A DNA stretch of 64,000 bases, taken from assembly GCA_009746045.1 (NCBI GenBank), contig RPFO01000085.1, positions 364,181 through 428,180 on the forward strand, given 5' to 3'. This stretch comes from Mesostigma viride (lineage: Eukaryota; Streptophyta; Mesostigmatophyceae; Mesostigmatales; Mesostigmataceae). Position numbers and translations under genes: made by a program. Shown one piece after another: positions 30,658 to 39,445 of this stretch; position 1 is the first letter of the stretch; each line of letters starts with the position of its first letter. Below the pieces are notes generated by a model. The model searched no databases, was not told the origin of the DNA, and saw only the letters and a list, made by a program, of their open reading frames with translations.

Positions 30658-30705
30658 GGCGGAAGATGGCAAGGTCGCTTGGCGAGGTCACTACTGTCTC
30701 GGCTT

Positions 30706-30924
30706 TTATGCATCGTCAAGAGCGTCCGCCCAAGAACCGCTGACGTCACCTATCTCGAGGTCGATATCTGTTTGGCGTTCGATCTGCTTAGAAGAAGAGA
30801 CAATCAGGTTGCAAAAAGAACGGAAAGATTCGGCGTCCTCTCCGCTCTTCATGCGTTTGACACGTCGGCACACGAGACGAACATTCGAAGAAGTGACGTC
30901 CTCCTGTGGGTTGATAATATCTAT
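30706..30924 (-). pseudogene. HNH endonuclease gene, 3' part, cut off by a LINE
   Basis: This is the downstream piece of the gene whose upstream piece is at 31926-32299. It carries the typical C-terminal HNH block SSNVRLVCRRVKRMKS and ends at 30706. It is separated from its 5' part by the LINE at 30925-31925. Before the insertion the gene was probably a small endonuclease of the type often seen in giant viruses. Confidence 0.65.
30914..30924 (+). repeat. Target-site duplication of the LINE (one side)
   Basis: ATAATATCTAT here and again at 31926-31936, directly flanking the LINE body. Confidence 0.8.
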
Positions 30925-31925
30925 TAAAAATATAATTACTTACAGCAGAGTGAAATCACTCAAACCAAAGCAAACGCCCAGCTATAAACCTATATACAGA
31001 GCCATGTCAAAGCTCTATACTACGATAAGACCAATGGAAACGCCTAACGGGAGGAACCTAATAGCCCTGCTGCACCGCAAAATCAGCCCGCGTACGGCGG
31101 AGCATGATGTCCGCCATGGCCCGAGTCAGCGCCACCGACAAGCGCTGACGCCAATATGACGTCCAGGTCCGCGCCGACCATGGGGCCCGCTGGCCCTCCA
31201 GGTCCAGCCGGTCCTCCCGGAGCCGGCAACACTCCTTGAAGAAGGCGGAGGTCAGGGGCCCCATGGCCCCAAACTCCTCCAGGACAAAGGGCACCACACG
31301 ATGGTGCCCGACGTCGCCGTAGGCCAGGAGCTTGGCCCGCTCCGCCCGGTCCGCCGTGTAACCTGCCGTGAGGGAGGCCCCAGCCACGTGGCTAAGAGCC
31401 AAGGGCCGCGCCACCGAAACGTCAATAAGCAGATGCCGGCCACCCCCCTCAAAGTCCAGCACCACGATGTCAGGCCGGTGGTTGGGGGAATAGAAGGCAG
31501 CGCCATCCGCATCCTCGGACCGGATGTTCGCGTGGGGGAAAACCGACCGAATCATGGCGAGCACCACCGTCAGGAGGACAGTGTGCAAATACAAATACCA
31601 ATTCTGATTCTGTTGGCCCCCCATGCAGGCAAGGTAGTGAGTCCCCGTGGGATCCAGCGGCTGCCCACAGCTACCACAAGGCCGCCCGGCCGGAACAAGA
31701 GGCTGCGGGGCAAATAGCTGGTGCCGGAGCGCCACCGAGTAGTGGCTGGGAGCCAAGGCGAATGGGGGGGCCATGGGAAGAGCACGAAGGTACGCCGAGC
31801 CCACACTCCGCAAGGAAAGCGAGAACAGCCACGCACGTCCCTGGGCGTTGAGGTCCGCGAAAAGAGCAATCCAATCAGCCGTGTGCAGAATACCCGCGTA
31901 GGTTTTCTGGTGTTTATCGAAAATA
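30925..31925 (-). mobile_element. 5'-truncated LINE inserted in an HNH gene
   Basis: About 1.0 kb of the same LINE family as at 1-2150, on the minus strand. It encodes the C-terminal third of the ORF, ending at 31058: a CGSCGQPLDPTGTHYLAC knuckle (CCHC) and a restriction-like endonuclease with RPDIVVLDFE followed by HLLIDVSV. A 3' untranslated region of about 130 bp follows, ending AATTTTTAATAG without poly(A). It is flanked by an 11-bp target duplication. The remaining ORF shows no stop, so the insertion seems young. Confidence 0.9.
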
Positions 31926-32299
31926 ATAATATCTATAGCAGCAGAACAACCAGGGACAATGTTGTCAGACGGTTCAGGTCCGTACGTCATGGCGATTCCT
32001 GAAACTGCGCAACGACCGTTTTGTCGGTCCCACATCTGAACGAGATCTTTCGAGGACAAAAAAATCCTTCCTCGGGTCGAATGCGACTTTTTTCTCGACG
32101 ACGCGATGTTTCGTATGAGTCGTCGCATGTAGCCTTCTTTAGAGGCCCGAAACTTCTTGTTCTCTTCGGCGCGGCACGCGCGACAAGCGCCACCTGTCCT
32201 GATACTGTGATTATTGAAATCAAAAGTTGGTTTCTGAAAGCCGCACAGTGGGCACACGAGGACCTCCGACTCAGAAGGTTCCGAGACCACGACCTCCAT
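31926..32299 (-). pseudogene. HNH endonuclease gene, 5' part
   Basis: Starts at ATG 32299. Residues 16-45 hold a CPLCGFQKP...CRACRAEE zinc ribbon, then a basic helix, then MWDRQNGRCAVSGIAMTY, the beginning of the HNH beta-beta-alpha fold. The frame then enters LINE sequence. HNH proteins with this ribbon cut DNA at defined sites and are common in giant viruses and phages, free-standing or intron-borne. Confidence 0.7.
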
Positions 32300-32346
32300 A
32301 GATGTGGTAACGACGCATTATACCACGACACAATTTCAAAGTCTCA

Positions 32347-33543
32347 TTAAGCGCAGAATATAGACCGGCTGTTCACGCCGAAACATTTAGGAGGCTTAGC
32401 GGCAGATGACGTTCGTTTTGCAGTCGCGGGCTTAGAACGAGATACGCGTTTTTGCCTTATTCCTAGATGGGTCTCTTTGATCTTTCTTTTTGCGTCCTTC
32501 ACCGATTTCTGGTATTCAGCGTTTCCCCTCCCTTTGTCAAGTTGCAAAATACGCAAGGCTCTAGCTGCTGCCTGCTTTTTATCTTCAGGAATGTCAACTC
32601 CTATTTCGTATTTTTCATCGGGATCAAAACCAAAATCTGATTTCAGATTTTCAAGTACTTTGTATTTTTTGTTGGCAATTTTTTTGGCATTGTAGGTGTC
32701 TATTGCTTCTTTCCTTAGCAAGTTGGTCCCGTAAGGATTTTTAGTTGCCATAAAGTCGTAATATTGCATCCAGGGTGTAATCCATTTCTCAATGGATGAA
32801 ACTTGTGCGGGATATTTTTCTCTGATGTGTTTAGACATTCGATTTGCAAAATCGCCACTATTATCAGAATCGGCGAACATTGTCGCCATGTCAGCTTCGT
32901 TTAGTGTAGGTCCCACTAGTTTTTCTGGTTCCCACTTTACTTTTGCGAAATTCTGGTTCCATGCCCGTTTATCCGAGTCGGCAACTTTTATTAGTCTTTG
33001 GAGTGATAAATCGTCCAAATGATTGAAAAAAGGATATTTTTCACGTATTGGTTTAAGGCTGCCAGTCTTTAGCATTGTGGTGATTGTAGCAGGATCGTCT
33101 ATTCTAATCTTTTGGCCTCTCATTAAATCTAATTCGGTGAACCTTTTCAACTTATCTGTGGTGGAGCGTTCGTTCATCCTTTCATACATTGCTCGAGCAA
33201 CATTGTACATATCTAAGCGATCGCTCTGTGAAACACCTCGACTTGCAAGACGCAACATGAATAGTTTGTCTGCCTCTTCTCGTGGCAGAACGGCGCTTTC
33301 TACATACCAGTCCTTTAACGGGGTATACAAATCCGGATCAAATTCAAAGTTATCTACAAATTCGCGCTTTTTCAAAACTTTGTCTGAATCGTTTATGGTC
33401 ATTCCATGTGCCTTAAGTAAACGTTCAAGTTCCATTTCTGCCTTTTTTTTATCCGTGATATCGTCGTATGGGGTCCGGGATGCGGCGGCTGCAGCGGCCG
33501 CTATTTCCGCCAATCGTTTCGCTTCCGCTTCCGCTTCCGCCAA
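32347..33543 (-). CDS. Hypothetical protein with Ala/Glu-rich N-terminus
   Basis: About 398 residues. No ATG is present at the 5' limit given; the frame stays open further upstream into an Ala-rich stretch and the (ACC)n tract, so the start is uncertain. The first part is AEAEAEAKRLAE repeats and an Ala run, probably a helical stalk. The rest is a charged helical protein with TPWMQYYDFMATKNPYG near the middle and a basic C-terminus. No family recognised. It lies 47 bp upstream of the HNH gene start, on the same strand. Confidence 0.5.
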   Translation of the reverse strand: MAEAEAEAKRLAEIAAAAAAASRTPYDDITDKKKAEMELERLLKAHGMTINDSDKVLKKREFVDNFEFDPDLYTPLKDWYVESAVLPREEADKLFMLRLASRGVSQSDRLDMYNVARAMYERMNERSTTDKLKRFTELDLMRGQKIRIDDPATITTMLKTGSLKPIREKYPFFNHLDDLSLQRLIKVADSDKRAWNQNFAKVKWEPEKLVGPTLNEADMATMFADSDNSGDFANRMSKHIREKYPAQVSSIEKWITPWMQYYDFMATKNPYGTNLLRKEAIDTYNAKKIANKKYKVLENLKSDFGFDPDEKYEIGVDIPEDKKQAAARALRILQLDKGRGNAEYQKSVKDAKRKIKETHLGIRQKRVSRSKPATAKRTSSAAKPPKCFGVNSRSIFCA

Positions 33544-33656
33544 TCGTTTCGCTTCCGCTTCCGCTTCCGCCTCGCGTCTTGCTTTTTCAGCGGCAGCAGC
33601 AGCCGCAGCGGTAGCGGCAGCGGCTGCCGCCGCCGCAGCAGCAGCAGGGTCGCTAA

Positions 33657-33765
33657 CACCACCACCACCACCACCACCACCACCACCACCACCACCACCA
33701 CCACCACCACCACCACCACCACCACCACCACCACCACCACCACCACCACCACCACCACCACCACC
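33657..33765. repeat. (ACC)n microsatellite, about 36 units
   Basis: An uninterrupted trinucleotide run at the 5' side of the 32347 gene, bordered by a short CCGGGCACCGGCCGGG block. Any protein run encoded here (Gly, Val or Trp on the minus strand, depending on frame) is uncertain. Length is likely variable. Confidence 0.9.
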
Positions 33766-33889
33766 TTCCGGGCACCGGCCGGGCCCCGGTGGAATTGTCC
33801 GGGCAGCCGCGAGAAGGCAAGGCGGGTAATTTCACAGCAAGAAAGATTTTTGTATATCGTTATACAGACTTTTATTCATATGATTAGAT

Positions 33890-35059
33890 TCAAGAAACTG
33901 CTTCTTCCCCGTTCAAGCGGCCATACACACGGGCCGATGGTTCTAGCAGAAAAGGGCCGCTCAGCACGTCAGGAAACGTTGCCCGTGACGGGGTTGGAGA
34001 GTCGGTCACCTGCGTGATCTGAAACTCGGACATTCCGTAAGGAAGCGAAGAGTTGAGCACGGTTGCGGGTGTCGTGGTGTGGAAAAACTCCTGCGTCATC
34101 CTGTGGACAACCGGGCTAGGCAAAGGCACGCCGCCGAACCCCTTGACGTGATGCGTGTTTAGCAAGTTTTTCAGGTACATGAGAACGCAGTGGTGCGCGT
34201 TCACGTCCCTCTGCGTCATAAGCGTATCCCTCAACTTAGCAGGCCCCCATCGCCTGATCGCCGCGTCGACCAGACCGCGGTTGGACAACAGAGTCGCGTG
34301 GGCGGCGTGGGGCTCGAGAGAAACAAGGTGACGGAAGTAAACATGCCACTGCGGAAAGTAATCGCCGTCAAGAAGCATCACGGCGTCTCGAGGGAGCGTC
34401 CATTCCCCCTCGCAGACCTGGATCATCATCTCCACCATCTCAGTGCACATCCTCTCGAGCCCGGTGACGAGAGATTGCCTCTCTTTCTTCGCTCGGACTA
34501 ATTCCGGGTGCAGAAACAGATGGAGAGTGGACCGCCGCTGAAAGCCCAGCCGCCGAACCTGGTTGTCGAGACGGAGAAGCTCGACCTCGTTAAATCTGTG
34601 GCGGGTGAAAGGGTCCTCGAATGAGCCTGACTCGAGAATAAACTCGGCCAGTCTGACTGCGTTGAACCCGATTACAGTGCGGTCCGGCAACACGAGCTTG
34701 AACACCTCCTTTTTATGTGGGAGCTTTTCGAGCATCACCATGTCGTCTCGATTCTGAGGAATGAGCGCGACGTACTTCTTGATCGTCTTGATCGCAACGA
34801 GTTTGTCGATAAACGTCCTTCTCGCCCATCTTTGTATCTTGCGCGCTGCCAGCACAGCGAGAAGACTTGCACGAGCTTGTTCCGGAGTGATGGTCTTCGG
34901 AGGCGAGAAACCCAGACGCGTGCACAGAGTCCGGATGTCTTGCACAGTGAGAGGAGAGAAGAAGTTGCGACCCGCTTTACGGATGACAGAGCTGTTCACG
35001 GAAAGCCATTTGCAAATACGCAACGTCTTAGAACGATCTTTCATGGCCAGTTCTTTCAT
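33890..35059 (-). CDS. Hypothetical IQ-motif-like protein, 389 aa
   Basis: Starts at ATG 35059. AARKIQRWARR (about residue 71) looks like an IQ calmodulin-type helix. The segment FEDPFTRHRFNEVELLRLDNQ is a type of motif seen in uncharacterised giant-virus proteins, where a U-box-like fold has sometimes been suggested. The rest is helical and Leu-rich. The role is unknown. It is divergent from the gene at 35126, with only 66 bp between the starts, including TATATAG. Confidence 0.5.
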   Translation of the reverse strand: MKELAMKDRSKTLRICKWLSVNSSVIRKAGRNFFSPLTVQDIRTLCTRLGFSPPKTITPEQARASLLAVLAARKIQRWARRTFIDKLVAIKTIKKYVALIPQNRDDMVMLEKLPHKKEVFKLVLPDRTVIGFNAVRLAEFILESGSFEDPFTRHRFNEVELLRLDNQVRRLGFQRRSTLHLFLHPELVRAKKERQSLVTGLERMCTEMVEMMIQVCEGEWTLPRDAVMLLDGDYFPQWHVYFRHLVSLEPHAAHATLLSNRGLVDAAIRRWGPAKLRDTLMTQRDVNAHHCVLMYLKNLLNTHHVKGFGGVPLPSPVVHRMTQEFFHTTTPATVLNSSLPYGMSEFQITQVTDSPTPSRATFPDVLSGPFLLEPSARVYGRLNGEEAVS

Positions 35060-35125
35060 TACACCGAAGACGAAAAACTTGCAAAACGAGACCCGTTTCT
35101 CTTTTTCTAGCTAAGCTTTATATAG

Positions 35126-36724
35126 ATGGGACGCGTCTGTTCGGGCAAAACGAAATCCGGGTCATCGTGTCGTTTCGCGGCCGTTTCGAGGGGCCGTTGT
35201 CGACGTCACGCTCCAAAACCGAGAAAGAACGGCAGGACTCACCACCCAAGATCCGAAAAGGCAGAAAAGCTGAAACAGTTATACGAAAAACTGAAACAGT
35301 TCCACGCTTATTTGAACGAGGGCGATCTCGAAGTGTCAGACGACTACGCCAAACGATGGGGCGAGGAGTATGAAGATGACAACAGTGAAATACACGAAAT
35401 CTTGACTGAGATTCGAAAGCTCGAAACCGAAGACCAGACAACCAATGAGGAAATTGCGGTTACAAACGGAGAATCGGATCCGTTGAAAGAGATCAATGAA
35501 CTTTACTTGAAATATAACCCATCTGAATCGCAACCGCAAAACAGTGAGGGCCTTCGTTGGGCATCACAAAACGAGAATTCTATTCCCGATGTGAGAAATG
35601 CTTTAAAGAATTTTGATGAGTACTTGGACAAAAAGTTTTCGATCCGTGTGAGAAATTCCGAAGATTCTATGAAAGAAGAGTTTGCGTCCGCAGCTCAACC
35701 TGCTTCAGTCGAAATTCCGTTTGAAGATTTAAGCAAAGGGGGTCCGTCGGATCTCGAACCGTCGTACGAGCACTTGCCAGAAGAATCAGCGGGCGAGCTG
35801 ATGAATTGCATCGGCCTTACCAAGGGTCTAAAGAGGCCTGAAGCTGAACAACTGGCGATCTATTTGGGAAACGATCCTGCGGAGGTTCGTCAGATGTCAA
35901 GGGAACAAATATGCTCTCTCATCACGAAAGAACTTGTTGACCAGTTTGCGTTTTCTCTTTGTACTCAATCCATTTTCAACTCGACGGACAAAGAAAAGCT
36001 CGTTGTTTACCTACATGCAAAATATGGCGAGAGTAAGAAAACATTGAGAGAACTGACGCACAAGGACTTGTGTGTCCTCGTCGGAGCGACGCAGAACCCG
36101 CAGTCTTGGACCCAATACGCATTTGAAAAACTAAAGTCGTTGCCCTGGAAGACGATCGGTGTGTATGTTGCCGGAAAGCTTCTTGCCAATCTTTTGACAT
36201 CTACGGTGACGGGGGAAATGTCCCACATTGATCGTTTCCTGAACACGCTTGATGGCAAGTATACCAAAACGGTAATTGACGCGTTTCGACAGTTCGCTCA
36301 CAGCATTAAGGGGTTCGGAATCGCCTTCTTGGATCCCGCTGACTTCGTGAAGATGGCAGCTTCTTGGTTAGGCGAGAATTCTCTAATCGGTTCCTGGGTC
36401 GGGCGAGGCGCCAAGGTGCTGACATCGAACTTTATAGGACGACAGGCAATCGGGATCGGTAGCGCTCTTGCAACCAAGGCAATGTTTAATCGCGCGCGAG
36501 ATAAGACCAAGCCATACGTCCAAAGTGGTGGCGAAATGGTAAAGAGGATGCGTGAAAAGCCCGGTGTACAAACAGCGGCCGCTATATTGAAACCTATCGC
36601 GGATTCTGGAAAAGATATGCCTTTGCGGCCGGAGCAAGACAAAGGAAGCCACCGATTACCTCGCAAGCATCGCGGCCGAAAAGGCCCGTGTTGCAGCTGC
36701 GGTCGCGGCAGAGAAAGGGCGTAA
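35126..36724 (+). CDS. Cys/His knuckle protein with hydrophobic C-terminal half
   Basis: 532 residues in the main frame. It begins with the knuckle CSGKTKSGSSCRFAAVSRG...CRRH. A charged middle follows, then a domain (ELMNCIGLTKGLKRPEAEQL onward) that is paralogous to the protein at 36997, and amphipathic or weakly hydrophobic segments. Ala/Lys-rich coding potential continues to about 36989 in another frame, so the copy looks broken, with about one break. Possibly a virion or membrane-associated protein (inference). Confidence 0.55.
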   Translation: MGRVCSGKTKSGSSCRFAAVSRGRCRRHAPKPRKNGRTHHPRSEKAEKLKQLYEKLKQFHAYLNEGDLEVSDDYAKRWGEEYEDDNSEIHEILTEIRKLETEDQTTNEEIAVTNGESDPLKEINELYLKYNPSESQPQNSEGLRWASQNENSIPDVRNALKNFDEYLDKKFSIRVRNSEDSMKEEFASAAQPASVEIPFEDLSKGGPSDLEPSYEHLPEESAGELMNCIGLTKGLKRPEAEQLAIYLGNDPAEVRQMSREQICSLITKELVDQFAFSLCTQSIFNSTDKEKLVVYLHAKYGESKKTLRELTHKDLCVLVGATQNPQSWTQYAFEKLKSLPWKTIGVYVAGKLLANLLTSTVTGEMSHIDRFLNTLDGKYTKTVIDAFRQFAHSIKGFGIAFLDPADFVKMAASWLGENSLIGSWVGRGAKVLTSNFIGRQAIGIGSALATKAMFNRARDKTKPYVQSGGEMVKRMREKPGVQTAAAILKPIADSGKDMPLRPEQDKGSHRLPRKHRGRKGPCCSCGRGRERA

Positions 36725-36996
36725 AGTCGCCGCTGTTGCGGCCGACAAGGGAAAACGCGTCGCTAAAGCCGGCGCAAAGATCGCAAAAGACGAATTTGTA
36801 AAAGACTTTAAGATCGCGAAAACGTACGCCTCCGATCTCGCTCGCAAAGCGGTTGACGCCACCGCGGACACGGCTCGAGGAGTGTACGAGGCCGGACCTC
36901 AGATTCGCAAGAACGTAGAACTAGAATTCGAACGTAGAGCGTTTAAACAACGGATGGAGAAGTTAAAAAATAAAAAAGATTCTCCGTAGTTACATA

Positions 36997-37690
36997 ATGG
37001 GGAGGCGAAAACATAGAGCTAGAGAAGAAGAAATCGAACCTTGGGAAGAGTATCAAAGACGGACCACAGAAGCGGATCGAAACCAGGTTTCCCAGGAGCC
37101 GGCCGTTCAAAACGAGGCGGAAACTGACCCCAACGATTTGATGGACTGCCCTGGTCTGGCCAAGCACCTTACACGAAAAGATGCGGAAGAACTCGCTGCA
37201 CTGATCGACCCGACCGTCGAAACCACGGAAATTAAAAAAATGTCGAAAACCGAACTCTGTGCCGCCGTCAATCGCGAATTCATCACGCGCCTGGCCCTTT
37301 TATACTGCGGAACTGAGATCAAGAAGTCGAAGACACGCGTACAACTTATCAAAACCATCCATGCACTTCACGATGTCGATATTAAAGAGCTCCGACGCCT
37401 GAATCACGATCAACTTTGCGCGATGGTTCTCTTCACGAAGCGTCCCATGGATTACGTGAAGCAGGTCGCAAGGTCTATCTACGAAGCCTTAAAAAAGATT
37501 CCGTGGGGTACAATTGCTAAAGGTGCTTTTGTCGCCGGCAGCGCGCTAAGCTCGCTTATGGCAGTGCTGATCGTTGCAACGCAGCTAGACGAAACAGGCG
37601 CTGTTCAAAAAACTTTAGAAGATTGGTCAGTTTTTAAAAAGGTCGAGAAATATTTTTTTAATACTGAGGGTGGAAGTGAATTGTGGAATC
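36997..37690 (+). CDS. Paralogue of the preceding gene's central domain
   Basis: Starts at ATG 36997. The first 25 residues (EIEPWEEYQRRTTEADRNQ) are shared with the 80-aa knuckle protein at 22356. The next 180 residues (DLMDCPGLAKHLTRKDAEEL to a hydrophobic segment AKGAFVAGSALSSLMAVLIV) parallel the preceding gene's domain, without the knuckle. The frame stays open to 38397, but beyond 37690 it runs through a GC-rich island and then out of frame through the SET gene, so I end it here. Confidence 0.55.
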
Positions 37691-38557
37691 TCTCGTTATG
37701 GTACGGAGTCCGGGCCGGTGCACCGGGTTCCGGACCCGGGGCCGCAGCCGTGGTTGCGGGTTGCGGAGAGTCGTTTGTTAAAGAGCATGGGTTTCTCGGG
37801 AACGGGTCTTTATGCGGATCGATATTTTGCAAGGGGACAATATTTCGCTCCTTACATCGGAAGGGTCATCGGGCCCGAGTCTTCATCGGAAAATTGGGAA
37901 CGATTCGAATCCATGTCGTTTTCAGACGAGGACTACCAACAAAACTGCACCGCGGCTCTCGAAATCATGGAGATGGAAACGCCGTTCATCCTCTACACGT
38001 GGATCCGGAACACTTTGTTGGAATGCCTCGAACACGCCGACATGATCATGGACATGGATGGATTCCAAGTCGACGCGGGGACCCCGCCTGTGAGAGACGA
38101 CCCCGACCGCCCCTACCCAGCTTTCTACGCCCACATGGCCAACGACCCTTTTGGATCTTCAGAAGAAACGAACTGCGTCAATTTCAACGGGGGGCTTCGA
38201 GCAACGCGACATATTTTTCCCGGAGAGGAAATTCTTTGGGACTACGGCCCCGCATACCACATGGACCTCACTGCTCGCATGACGAGGACGGTGAGGGAGG
38301 ATGTGATACACAAGAACTCCAAAATCGGGAAAGTCGCCGGCCTCCTCCGGTTCATGGAGGACGTGAACTTTCACTCGACAAACGGATACTGGCCTAACGA
38401 AGACAAAAACAGGACACCTGCGACGCGAGTGCAGCCTACGCGCAAGTCGAAACAGAGGCTATCTCACAGCAAACAGTTTGTTTTGAACGAAGTGGATATT
38501 CATATGCTAGAACTCGTGGGTCTTACTTCTTCGCCCACTGTGAGGAGGCAAGCTTAA
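37670..38557 (+). CDS. SET-domain protein
   Basis: SET domains move methyl groups from S-adenosylmethionine to lysines of histones or other proteins. Seen here: GFSGTGLYADRYFARGQYF at the start of the fold, and later NCVNFNGGLRATRHIFPGEE with ILWDYG, the NHxC-like and GEEIxxDY blocks. The first ATG that keeps the fold intact is 37787 (256 residues); the frame is open to 37670 through the GC-rich island, which hides the true start. The C-terminus is basic. It overlaps tail-to-tail with the small gene at 38523-38675. Confidence 0.7.
   Translation: MEVNCGISRYGTESGPVHRVPDPGPQPWLRVAESRLLKSMGFSGTGLYADRYFARGQYFAPYIGRVIGPESSSENWERFESMSFSDEDYQQNCTAALEIMEMETPFILYTWIRNTLLECLEHADMIMDMDGFQVDAGTPPVRDDPDRPYPAFYAHMANDPFGSSEETNCVNFNGGLRATRHIFPGEEILWDYGPAYHMDLTARMTRTVREDVIHKNSKIGKVAGLLRFMEDVNFHSTNGYWPNEDKNRTPATRVQPTRKSKQRLSHSKQFVLNEVDIHMLELVGLTSSPTVRRQA
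37695..37770. repeat. GC-rich palindromic island 2
   Basis: GTCCGGGCCGGTGCACCGGG and related words, again at the joint between two genes, where both reading frames run into it. Confidence 0.6.
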
Positions 38558-38675
38558 GGACATCACTATAGTCCATTGACGGATTCTTGGCGCGCTTCTC
38601 TGCGACAAAACTCAACCAGGGATGAGCGCTGACAGCCTTCTTACCCTTTGCGCGAGGGACACGTTTACGAGCCAT
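38523..38675 (-). CDS. Small basic HMG/YABBY-like protein, 50 aa
   Basis: ATG 38675 to a stop at 38523. It starts MARKRVPRAKGKKAVSAHPW, followed by an NPSMDYSDVLKLASSQW block. The pattern (basic N-terminus, Pro-Trp, then NPxxxYxDxLKxAxxxW) resembles the HMG-box-like/YABBY-like short proteins of giant viruses and plants that bind DNA without strong sequence preference. Packaging or chromatin shaping is a possible role. Its last 35 bp overlap the end of the SET gene on the other strand. Confidence 0.55.
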   Translation of the reverse strand: MARKRVPRAKGKKAVSAHPWLSFVAEKRAKNPSMDYSDVLKLASSQWAKK

Positions 38676-38709
38676 GACTTTGTAATTGTTATAAATGAAT
38701 AAAAGAAAA

Positions 38710-39437
38710 TTATTTATTTCCTCTTTTAATTCCCAAGAACTTGTCTAAACAATTATGCGAAGGGGGTGTGGTCTTCGCGCGCTTGAGCGCCTGTGAACGC
38801 GGTACTGCGGTTTCAGACGCGGTCCGCTTCTTTTTTGATTCCGTCGGCTCTTGGTCGCTTTTTGTGTGCTGAGTCTTCATGGACCTCTGTTGCTCGTTGA
38901 TGGCGTTCACGCAGTGCACTTGCTTCATGATCTCGATGCTAAATGGCGGATCTAATAAGAGGTGTTCCTCGTTCGAAAGTACATTTCTAAATTCCTCGAT
39001 GGTCATGTCCCCTCCAAACATCTTGAGCGCCATCCTTGGTGGCGCTGCTCTGATCCCGCGAAAACTGAATTTCTCTCGAGACGGGTTCGATTTCCAAAGC
39101 TTGAAGGCCATCTGGAACAGCATCACATTACGCAGCTCTTGTGAGCCGTATTAGAGCTCAGATTAAACGCCTTTGCGCACGGAAACGAGCAAAAAACTCC
39201 GCGGACCAAAAAACCGCTGCCTTCTTTGTACTTGATAGGGAGTGGAACAGGGACCGTATCAAAGGGGTGACAGCAGTGCCAACAGCACACGTCGGTTTTC
39301 GCAGGCCATTTCCCTCGAGCGTCTTTCTGAAGCGTCGCGAGCAAAGGGGCCGCTCGCAGAACCTTTAACGATGATGTCAGAGGGACGAAACTTTGCGCTT
39401 CCGAGTCTTCAGGATCTATACTATCATGGTCTTCCAT
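38710..39437 (-). CDS. VLTF3-like late transcription factor (fossil-type viral gene)
   Basis: The N-terminal part shows the zinc-binding signature of the poxvirus/NCLDV VLTF3 family: CCWHCCHPFDTVPVPLPIKY, then GVFCSFPCAKAFN. The C-terminal part shows APPRMALKMFGGDMTIEEFR, the second conserved block. VLTF3 drives late viral transcription and is one of the hallmark genes of Nucleocytoviricota. The coding potential lies in two frames, so the gene looks broken, with about one break; it may alternatively reflect a sequence fault. This is the best single marker that the surrounding block is of giant-virus origin. Confidence 0.8.
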
Positions 39438-39445
39438 GATATCGC

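Noticed and set aside
33501-33835. Poly-Val, poly-Trp and poly-Pro proteins
   Set aside because: They are translations of the ACC microsatellite in different frames.
37690-38397. Extension of the 36997 protein to 466 residues
   Set aside because: Beyond the GC-rich island this frame runs out of phase through the SET domain gene and has no protein-like character.
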